NCBI GenBank assembly: GCA_027011235.1 | Contig: JALVAI010000144.1 | Span: 1 to 6,876 of the forward strand | Length of the DNA: 6,876 nt | Origin: Desulfobulbaceae bacterium | GTDB taxonomy: Bacteria > Desulfobacterota > Desulfobulbia > Desulfobulbales > Desulfobulbaceae | Reading direction: 5' to 3' | Shown here: positions 1 to 5,508 of the stretch, one piece after another | Numbering within the stretch: the first letter of the stretch is position 1 | Layout: each line of letters opens with the position of its first letter | Made by a program: the position numbers and the translations under genes | The notes under the pieces: model-generated | What the model saw: only the letters and a program-made list of their open reading frames with translations | Databases searched by the model: none | Told to the model about the DNA's origin: nothing

Positions 1-1562
1 TTCCCGACCGGTCCGGATCAACGCTTGTCACCATCTCCGCTCAACTTTCTGAAATGTTGGCAAATCCCGGTAATCTACACGCTGTTTCCCGTGAAGCCGT
101 CACCTGGGCCAGGAAATACAGCGAGATGATTGACAGCCGCCACTATATTGATCTTGAGGCCATTATTCCCTGCGGGCTGGCCCTGCTGACAGGGGATTCC
201 CCCCAGGCGGCACTAATGCGTGACCAGACCAGATACCTGTACATCGATGAATTTCAGGACCTGAACGCCAGCCAGTATCAACTGGTGCATGAGTTGGCCC
301 GAACTTCCTCGATCTTTGCCATAGGCGATCCGGACCAGGCAATATATGGCTTTCGCGGCGCTGATCCCCGCTGGTTTTTCACCTTTATGGATGAAATGCG
401 CCCGGAGGTCCATACCCTGGATATCAACTATCGATGCGATGCCTCCATTGTGGCGGCAGCATCCCAGGTGATCTCGGTCAACAAATCCGGCGCCACAAAG
501 ACAAAAACCGTTGCCCACTCTTCCAGGCCCGGCCGCATTGTCCTTACCCCGTGTCGCTCTGAGCGCGATGAGGCAAATTATATCGTCCGAATGATTGAAC
601 AGATGGTGGGCGGCACTTCCCACCGGGAAATCGATCAACTTGCCGAGGGTGAACAGGATATTTTCTCCCTTGGCGATATCGGCGTGCTCTATCGGACCGG
701 CCAACAGGCCGACATCATTGGTGAGGCCCTGTTCAAACACGGTATACCCTTTCGCCGGGTGGGTCTTGAACCCTTTTATCTCAAAAAACCTGTCAGGCCG
801 TTGTATCTCTGGACCCTTGCCGCGGCAGACATGGCCCTGCCCAGCGACATCCTCTCCCTGCTTGCCCTGGAACCGGGTATTGGCAGAAAAACCCTGCAGG
901 ATGTGGAAGAGATACTGCTTGGCGCTGTAAATCCGCTTATGGATTTTATTGACTTTGCCGAAGAGAAAGAGAGGCTCAAAGAGTTGGGGAAAAGACTTGC
1001 CAGCCTGCGGGATGAAATTTTACATGTCTCGAAAGAAAAAGGAGTGTCACAGGCACTGTCCGTGGTTTTACCCTATTACCGGCTTTCCGAAGAAGAACCC
1101 GAGATCCGGCGTTTTTTCCGCCTGGCCGGATCCCTTGGTGACACCCTTGCCGGATTTGGCCGTTACCTGCAGGACAACATCCTCTCCATTGGTGCTGAAC
1201 CTCCCGGAGAAGCGGTAACGCTTATGACCCTGCACGCTGCCAAGGGGGTCGAGTTTCCCGTTGTCTTTCTCTGCGGCATCGAGGAGGGGATATTGCCGCT
1301 GCAACCGCGGCAACAGTTGAGCCGGGATGAGTTTAATGCCCATATCGAGGAAGAACGCAGACTTTTTTTTGTCGGCATCACCAGGGCAAGACACCGGCTA
1401 TATCTCAGTTACGCAACCACCGACCGTAAAAAAGGACGTTTCGGATCGGGCAGACCGTCCAGATTCCTCGGTGATATTGACCCCTCGCTGCTGACCCAGG
1501 CGGTAAGGGAGCGTAAACAGAGGAAAAAATACAAACAGTTGAGCCTTTTTTCCAGCCCATGA
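1..1562 (+). CDS. UvrD/PcrA-like SF1A DNA helicase, 5'-partial
   Basis: This is the C-terminal part of an ATP-dependent 3'-5' superfamily 1 helicase acting on DNA in repair or replication restart. The frame is open to the left edge with no stop, so the ATG at 54 is probably internal. Walker A (motif I) must lie upstream. Numbering from that ATG, I see Walker B DEFQD (65-69), motif III GDPDQAIYGFRG (91-102), motif IV NYR (125-127), a 2B-type PGIGRKTL (274-281), motif V TLHAAKGVEF (392-401) and motif VI VGITRARHRLY (440-450). All visible ATPase motifs look intact. The last residues are basic and end in QLSLF (495-499), matching the bacterial beta-clamp-binding consensus. The stop overlaps the next gene's start (ATGA). 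The exact subfamily, or an extra N-terminal domain, cannot be judged here. Family assignment is near certain; a specific uvrD or pcrA name is not justified. Confidence 0.95.
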   Translation, partial: PDRSGSTLVTISAQLSEMLANPGNLHAVSREAVTWARKYSEMIDSRHYIDLEAIIPCGLALLTGDSPQAALMRDQTRYLYIDEFQDLNASQYQLVHELARTSSIFAIGDPDQAIYGFRGADPRWFFTFMDEMRPEVHTLDINYRCDASIVAAASQVISVNKSGATKTKTVAHSSRPGRIVLTPCRSERDEANYIVRMIEQMVGGTSHREIDQLAEGEQDIFSLGDIGVLYRTGQQADIIGEALFKHGIPFRRVGLEPFYLKKPVRPLYLWTLAAADMALPSDILSLLALEPGIGRKTLQDVEEILLGAVNPLMDFIDFAEEKERLKELGKRLASLRDEILHVSKEKGVSQALSVVLPYYRLSEEEPEIRRFFRLAGSLGDTLAGFGRYLQDNILSIGAEPPGEAVTLMTLHAAKGVEFPVVFLCGIEEGILPLQPRQQLSRDEFNAHIEEERRLFFVGITRARHRLYLSYATTDRKKGRFGSGRPSRFLGDIDPSLLTQAVRERKQRKKYKQLSLFSSP

Positions 1563-3244
1563 CGCCACCCAAGGAAGCAACTCCAGAGCAGCAGATCGCA
1601 GAGCTTGAAGCCATTATTCGCAGATTGCGGGAAGAAAATGAACGATTGCGTGAAAAGGCCAACCATGCGGACAGCGCCAACAAGGCCAAGTCGGATTTTC
1701 TGGCCATGATCAGCCATGAAATCCGCACCCCCATGAACGGGGTTATCGGCCTGAGTGAATTACTGCTTGGAACCGGTCTTGAAAGCAGACAGAAGCATTT
1801 TGCCGAACTGATCCTCACTTCGGCCCGTAATCTCCTTACCCTGATTAACAGCCTGCTCGATTTCAGCAAGATTGAGGCAAAAAAGATGGTCCTTGACCTC
1901 GCTCCTTTTGATCTCACCGACATGCTGATCGAGACCATGGAACTCTATACCCTGTCCGGAGAGCAAAAGGAATTACAGGTGAAGGCCGATATCGATGAGC
2001 GGCTGGCGCCATCCTATATCGGTGACGGTTATCGGATCCGGCAGATTCTTGTTAATCTGCTGGGCAATGCCATAAAGTTTACCAGCAGGGGCGAGGTCAG
2101 TCTCAAGGTCACCATAATCGACAGGACAGCTAACACCGATACCATACGTTTTGAGGTTCGGGATACCGGCCCCGGTATTATCAGGGAAAAACAGGGCGAG
2201 CTGTTCCAACCCTTTACCCAGCTTGACGGACCGGCAAAATTACGTCACGGCGGCACTGGTCTTGGGTTGTCCATCTGTGCCAAACTCATTGAGTTGATGG
2301 ATGGCGCCCTTGGCCTCAACTCGGTACCGGGGGAGGGGAGTACCTTCTGGTTCCAGTTGCGATTACCCGTTGCTGCTGCCAAAACCGACAGCCAGGATAC
2401 TGGCCGCTGTTTGGATGGCGATGAAAAAACGACAGACCAGGCTGGCTCCGGCTGCTCCTATACGATTCTTATAGTGGATGATGAACCGACCAATAGAATG
2501 GTATTACGGGAAAGCCTGCAAAGGGCCGGCGCAGGCATCGTCGAGGCTGAAGATGGACGCCAGGCCATTGATTACTGCATGACCCGGGATTTTGACTGTA
2601 TTTTCATGGACTGTCAGATGCCGGTGGTCGACGGCTTTGAGGCCACTGAAAAAATTCTGGCAAATGCTGCTGACAGCAACAGGCCCATTCCTCCCATCAT
2701 TGCCCTGACCGCTGATGCGACCATGGATACCAGGCAGCGATGCCAGGACTCCGGCATGAAAGATTATCTCCTGAAACCGTTAAATTTTGATGAGCTCAAA
2801 CAGGTAATAGGCAGACAACTTCCGGATTTGCAGGTCCATATCCAGGGACGACACGTTATTGACCGGGAAAACGACGACACTGATGCGCCTGGTATGATCA
2901 TTAACCCGGAAACACTGGAAAAACTGGGGAATAATATCGGAAACCTCGGCCCGGTCATTGCTGTTTTTCTCCAGACATTGAGCAGTCGTTTTGCCGATAT
3001 AAGCCGGGCGGTGCAGGCCAGGGATGCGGATGCCATTGCCCGGGCCGCACACACCCTGAAGGGAAGCTCAAGTCAGTTCGGAGCAGAGGAGCTCTCAGGT
3101 CTTTGCAGGCATTTGGAAGAGATGGGACGCAGCCATAACATAACCCAGGCCGAACCTCTTTTGCGTGAAATCGGACGGGCGGCCGAGCGATTGCGGGAAG
3201 AGCTGAGCCGCCGGGGCACAGGCAATAGTCACTCCTCAACCTGA
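1559..3244 (+). CDS. Soluble hybrid histidine kinase (HisKA-HATPase-REC-HPt)
   Basis: This 561-residue protein should autophosphorylate on His and relay phosphate His-Asp-His within one chain. Domains in order: a charged coiled coil (about 10-40); HisKA with H-box SHEIRTPMNG and phospho-His H53; HATPase with N-box Asn170, G1 motif DTGPGI (202-207) and G2 GGTGLGL (231-237); a linker (270-300); REC with acidic pair D307-D308, phospho-acceptor D351, T384 and K406; and a C-terminal HPt with HTLKGS (498-503), H498. All catalytic residues are present. I see no signal peptide, membrane segment, PAS, GAF or HAMP domain. It is therefore probably cytosolic, and its input must come through the coiled coil, the REC domain or a partner. 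The ATG lies within ATGA at the helicase stop and has no clear Shine-Dalgarno, which fits translational coupling. The HPt output could feed a separate REC protein, such as the nearby GGDEF protein (inference). Confidence 0.95.
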   Translation: MTPPKEATPEQQIAELEAIIRRLREENERLREKANHADSANKAKSDFLAMISHEIRTPMNGVIGLSELLLGTGLESRQKHFAELILTSARNLLTLINSLLDFSKIEAKKMVLDLAPFDLTDMLIETMELYTLSGEQKELQVKADIDERLAPSYIGDGYRIRQILVNLLGNAIKFTSRGEVSLKVTIIDRTANTDTIRFEVRDTGPGIIREKQGELFQPFTQLDGPAKLRHGGTGLGLSICAKLIELMDGALGLNSVPGEGSTFWFQLRLPVAAAKTDSQDTGRCLDGDEKTTDQAGSGCSYTILIVDDEPTNRMVLRESLQRAGAGIVEAEDGRQAIDYCMTRDFDCIFMDCQMPVVDGFEATEKILANAADSNRPIPPIIALTADATMDTRQRCQDSGMKDYLLKPLNFDELKQVIGRQLPDLQVHIQGRHVIDRENDDTDAPGMIINPETLEKLGNNIGNLGPVIAVFLQTLSSRFADISRAVQARDADAIARAAHTLKGSSSQFGAEELSGLCRHLEEMGRSHNITQAEPLLREIGRAAERLREELSRRGTGNSHSST

Positions 3245-3304
3245 GGCCAGGAAAATATTCCAGACACAAATCATCAGTTCCTGATGCGGGCGGAGGTAAA
3301 AAAC

Positions 3305-3336
3305 TTGATAAAGCATTCGTGATCCTGCATTATACT
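3305..3336 (+). promoter_or_regulatory. Candidate sigma70-type promoter facing the palindrome
   Basis: TTGATA (3305-3310) is a good -35 match. It is followed by CATTAT (3328-3333) at 17-bp spacing, or by the better -10 match TATACT (3331-3336) at a long 20-bp spacing. Either choice would start RNA close to the left end of the inverted repeat at 3340. This rests on motif matching alone, and such matches occur by chance in AT-rich DNA. Confidence 0.25.
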
Positions 3337-3339
3337 ATT

Positions 3340-3495
3340 GATGGCGTCGTAAAAACTTCGATCTACTGCGTCGAGTGTCCCGGGGCGATTCGTGGGCATA
3401 CTACATGTATAGTTGAGACCCGCCCCGGAACACTACTCCTCTGAGTCTACGCTTCGCTCCGCTTACCTGCATATCTGTGTTTTTACTTAGCCATC
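3340..3495. repeat. 156-bp imperfect palindromic element (REP/MITE-like)
   Basis: The outer arms are GATGGCgtcGTAAAAAC (3340-3356) and the complement of GTTTTTACttaGCCATC (3479-3495), matching at 14 of 17 positions. GATCT (3360-3364) then opposes ATATC (3471-3475). The inner arms, GTGTCCCGGGGCG (3375-3387) and CGCCCCGGAACAC (3421-3433), match at 12 of 13. The centre holds the perfect palindrome TACATGTA (3402-3409), flanked by ACTA and TAGT. The right half carries extra sequence with three pentamer units CGCTT-CGCTC-CGCTT (3450-3464). There is no coding capacity beyond short frames. It resembles a non-autonomous palindromic repeat, or a long hairpin RNA. I associate similar sequences with Desulfobacterota genomes from memory. 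Only one copy lies in the window, so repetition is not shown. Confidence 0.7.
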
Positions 3496-3530
3496 TTTAA
3501 GAATTAATCAGACTTTTTAAGAAGTTATCA
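3496..3530 (+). repeat. Two 15-bp direct repeats, 20 bp apart
   Basis: TTTAAGAATTAATCA (3496-3510) and TTTAAGAAGTTATCA (3516-3530) match at 13 of 15 positions. Their starts lie exactly 20 bp apart, close to two helical turns. They sit between the palindrome and the GGDEF gene, just upstream of a possible -10 box. This geometry suits tandem binding of a dimeric regulator on one face of the DNA, such as a response regulator. The regulator's identity is unknown. AT-rich DNA can produce such repeats by chance. Confidence 0.45.
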
Positions 3531-3537
3531 CTATTAT
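3510..3537 (+). promoter_or_regulatory. Candidate promoter of the GGDEF gene
   Basis: TATTAT (3532-3537) is a fair -10 hexamer directly after the second direct repeat. The sequence at the -35 position (AGACTT, 3510-3515, 16-bp spacing) is poor. A poor -35 with repeats overlapping it is typical of activator-dependent promoters, so the repeats could recruit polymerase (inference). Transcripts would start near 3543-3545 and carry a leader of about 97 bases. Confidence 0.25.
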
Positions 3538-3553
3538 GAACAGTCTTTTTTCG

Positions 3554-3600
3554 GCATGTCCATCCATCAATGGGGCAGCACTCTTTTTTTTAAAAGCTGC
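3554..3600 (+). promoter_or_regulatory. Attenuator-like leader: two mutually exclusive hairpins
   Basis: The first stem pairs 3554-3563 with 3570-3579 (about nine pairs, two single bulges, six-base loop). Four bases later comes a run of eight T (3584-3591), as in an intrinsic terminator. The second hairpin pairs GCAGC (3575-3579) with GCTGC (3596-3600) and TTTT with AAAA inside it. It uses the right arm of the first stem and sequesters part of the T-run. The two folds exclude each other, which is the logic of an attenuator. The stems are modest and were paired by hand; no known riboswitch class was recognised. Confidence 0.3.
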
Positions 3601-3624
3601 ATGATGGCATCTTTACTATTTTAC

Positions 3625-3628
3625 GGAG
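3625..3628 (+). promoter_or_regulatory. Ribosome binding site supporting the GTG start at 3641
   Basis: GGAG lies 12 bases before the GTG at 3641, slightly farther than ideal. Upstream in the same frame there is no ATG, GTG or TTG before the stop at 3602-3604. GTG at 3641 is therefore the only sensible start for the full REC domain. Confidence 0.5.
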
Positions 3629-3640
3629 CTTGCACACGTA

Positions 3641-4975
3641 GTGGCGACTACTTTTTTCCATGATACCGTTCCCGTAATCCTCGTTGTTGACGATGACGAG
3701 GTCATCCGTCTTCTGCTCCGGCAATTCCTGGAAGGTGAAGGCTACAAGGTTGAAGAGGCTGCAAATGGGCAACAGGCGCTGCATAAGCTCGCAACCGGAT
3801 ATTTTGACATGATTATCATGGATATTGCCATGCCGGGTGCGGACGGACCGGCTATCTGCCAGTCCATTACCTCATCCCTGGCCAAGGCGCCACCTATCCT
3901 GATGATAACAGCTCTGGACAATGAAACATTTGTCGACCGGTCTTTCCAGGCCGGAGCCGTGGACTATATCCGCAAACCTATCCACTGGTCGGTGTTGAAA
4001 AACCGTATCCGCTATATTCTTGGTTCCCACCGGGCAACCCAGGAGCTTGAACTTCTTTCCCGGCAATATGAAATGATTCTTGATGCCGCCGCCAACGGTA
4101 TCTGCGGGGTTGATGAGAACAGAATTATCTCCTATATCAATCCCGCTGGTCTTGCCATGCTCGGCTATGAGGATCAGGATTCGATAACCGGTCTTCCCTA
4201 TGACACCGTGATCAGGATATCTATGCCGGGCAGCGATGAATTTGACCTGGATTGCTGCCCCTTTTTCCTTGATGAAAGCCTGACCGGCTCCAGCCATTTT
4301 GATGAAGTCCGCATGTTGCGCAAAGACGGGACCAGCTTTCCGGCCGATTTCAGGGCTACCCCCATATTTCAGGGGTCCCGAATCGCCGGTGGCGTGATTG
4401 TCTTCCAGGATGTTACCGAACGACAGCAGGCGGCCGAGCTCATCCGCTACATGGCAAACCATGATTCACTCACCAACCTGCCCAACCGTAACTATCTGCG
4501 CAAACGGCTGCCGCAGGCAATATCACTGGCAAAGCGTCATAAAAGACTTCTCTGCCTGCTCTTTGTCGATCTGGACCGCTTCAAGCCGATCAACGACACT
4601 TACGGCCATGGCACAGGTGATATTGTGCTGGCCAAGGTCGCCCAACGCCTGACACGAATCCTTCGTACCTCTGATTCCGTCTGCCGGCTTGGTGGTGATG
4701 AATTTGTTATCCTGCTGGAGAGTTCCTCCACGGTCGAGGGTGCTGAACTGGTAGCGGAAAAGGCCATTGAAACACTCAACGAACCAATTGAGGCTGACGG
4801 GCATGTCTGTTCCATCGGCGCCAGTATTGGTATTTCCGTATTCCCTGATGATTGCCAGGACGCCGAGACCATGCTCAGGCACGCAGACATTGCCATGTAC
4901 GAGGCCAAAACCAGGGGCCGCAACCGCTGGCAGCGTTTCAGCAGCGATCTTAATGGGACAACGGGCAAGAAATGA
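3641..4975 (+). CDS. REC-PAS-GGDEF response regulator, probable diguanylate cyclase
   Basis: This 444-residue cytosolic protein should make cyclic di-GMP from two GTP under phosphorylation control. REC (about 11-128) has acidic residues D17-D19, phospho-acceptor D61, T90 and K112. PAS (about 140-262) includes INPAGLAMLGY near 166-176 and a Cys-Cys-Pro at 205-207, and ends in the usual DVTERQ. GGDEF (about 265-433) has HDSLTNLPNR, FVDLDRFKPIND with metal ligand D310, and the signature GGDEF (351-355). RTSD (342-345), ending exactly five residues before the signature, is a canonical inhibitory I-site. The cyclase therefore looks active and product-inhibited. There is no EAL or HD-GYP domain and no membrane segment. 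The GTG start has a spaced GGAG. The likely phosphodonor is a histidine kinase or HPt protein; the HPt kinase just upstream is the obvious candidate (inference). A structured leader precedes it. Confidence 0.95.
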   Translation: MATTFFHDTVPVILVVDDDEVIRLLLRQFLEGEGYKVEEAANGQQALHKLATGYFDMIIMDIAMPGADGPAICQSITSSLAKAPPILMITALDNETFVDRSFQAGAVDYIRKPIHWSVLKNRIRYILGSHRATQELELLSRQYEMILDAAANGICGVDENRIISYINPAGLAMLGYEDQDSITGLPYDTVIRISMPGSDEFDLDCCPFFLDESLTGSSHFDEVRMLRKDGTSFPADFRATPIFQGSRIAGGVIVFQDVTERQQAAELIRYMANHDSLTNLPNRNYLRKRLPQAISLAKRHKRLLCLLFVDLDRFKPINDTYGHGTGDIVLAKVAQRLTRILRTSDSVCRLGGDEFVILLESSSTVEGAELVAEKAIETLNEPIEADGHVCSIGASIGISVFPDDCQDAETMLRHADIAMYEAKTRGRNRWQRFSSDLNGTTGKK

Positions 4976-4996
4976 TTTCCTGTTGATCATGAGGTC

Positions 4997-5023
4997 TGAC
5001 GGAGTTCTGTCACTGTTATTTTT
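4997..5023 (+). terminator. Candidate intrinsic terminator after the GGDEF gene
   Basis: TGACGG-AGTT-CTGTCA (4997-5012) forms a six-pair stem with one G-U pair and a four-base loop. The T-rich stretch TTATTTTT (5016-5023) follows three bases later. It starts 21 bases after the GGDEF stop, in the short convergent gap. The stem is weak. It would not work for the opposing gene, because no T-run lies on its other side. Confidence 0.4.
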
Positions 5024-5052
5024 CTGGCATACCATTATCCTCAACCAAATGT

Positions 5053-5508
5053 TTATTTGTCCAGCACAAGGGTGCGGATAATATCTGTTTTCCCGATCAC
5101 GCCGACCAGCTTTTCTCCATCCATCACCGGCAGAGTATGGACCTGACGTTCGGCCATCAGGGTTGCTACCTCGTCAAGGGGAGTTTCCGGGGTCACGGAA
5201 ATCAGTTCGTGGGAACAGATGTCACCGACCTTGGTTGCCGCCATTTTTTTAATGTCCTTTTCCATCTTTTCCGGGTTTTCCAGGAAAACAAAGGAATCAA
5301 GAATTGCCACAACCGTTGGGATATGCACCTTTTTGTTCTGGTCAATCAGATCGCTTTCCGTTGCCACTCCTGTTACCTTGCCATTGTCATCCAGGACCGG
5401 AACCCCACTTATCTTGTTTTCATACAACAATTTGGCAAGCTCTTTTACCGACATGGACTCTTTGGCGGTAATAACATCGGTGCTCATTATATCCTTTGCT
5501 TTCTTCAT
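5053..5508 (-). CDS. Small CBS-pair (Bateman module) protein
   Basis: This 151-residue soluble protein consists of almost nothing but two CBS motifs, about 7-60 and 94-150. The first begins with KDIMSTDVITA and contains SGVPVLDDNGKVTGVATESDL. The second begins with VGDICSHELISV and contains HTLPVMDGEKLVGVIGKTDI. CBS pairs usually bind adenine nucleotides (AMP, ADP, ATP, NAD or S-adenosylmethionine) and regulate a partner. No catalytic domain is attached. I chose the ATG at 5508 over the one at 5535 because GGGAG lies seven bases upstream and the product then begins MKKAKDIM, a normal CBS start. The earlier ATG would add nine residues inside the upstream gene. The chosen start overlaps the NAD(P)HX repair gene's stop by four bases (ATGA). 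The ligand and partner are unknown; the upstream enzyme is a plausible partner. Confidence 0.92.
   Translation of the reverse strand: MKKAKDIMSTDVITAKESMSVKELAKLLYENKISGVPVLDDNGKVTGVATESDLIDQNKKVHIPTVVAILDSFVFLENPEKMEKDIKKMAATKVGDICSHELISVTPETPLDEVATLMAERQVHTLPVMDGEKLVGVIGKTDIIRTLVLDK

Larger units (their letters stand above)
3245..3640. other. Structured intergenic region without a convincing gene
   Basis: About 396 bases separate the kinase stop from the GTG start of the GGDEF protein. The stretch 3245-3304 shows only a short hairpin, CATCAG-ttc-CTGATG (3272-3286), with no T-run after it. From 3305 on it holds a candidate promoter, a 156-bp palindromic element, AT-rich tandem repeats, a second candidate promoter and an attenuator-like leader, each listed separately. 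The second half is clearly richer in A and T than the flanking genes. No strong terminator for the helicase-kinase unit is visible, so read-through into the GGDEF gene is possible. Confidence 0.7.

Noticed and set aside
213..740. Long antisense frame inside the helicase gene (and similar ones opposite the kinase, cyclase and repair genes).
   Set aside because: Their translations show no recognisable domain, while the opposite strand encodes clear conserved motifs; they are shadows of the real genes.
3272..3286. CATCAG-ttc-CTGATG hairpin as a terminator for the helicase-kinase unit.
   Set aside because: The stem has only six pairs with a three-base loop, and no T-run follows on either strand.
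3292..3361. Strong Shine-Dalgarno-like GGAGG at 3292-3296, suggesting a small gene before the palindrome.
   Set aside because: The properly spaced TTG at 3305 stops after five codons, and the GTG at 3319, which opens about 43 codons through the palindrome, is too far away.
3333..3620. TACTATT occurs just before the palindrome (3333-3339) and again at 3614-3620, like a 7-bp target duplication around a 274-bp insert.
   Set aside because: The sequence is AT-rich, ACTATT also occurs at 3530-3535, and the right end (GATGGCATCTT) matches the left end only weakly (8 of 11 inverted). Chance is likely.
3245..3640. A GEMM-type cyclic di-GMP riboswitch before the GGDEF gene.
   Set aside because: I could not find the conserved GEMM core motifs in this stretch.
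5046..5059. CAAAT-GTTT-ATTTG inverted repeat at the end of the CBS gene as a terminator.
   Set aside because: Five A-T-rich pairs overlapping the stop codon, with no T-run beyond it; too weak.
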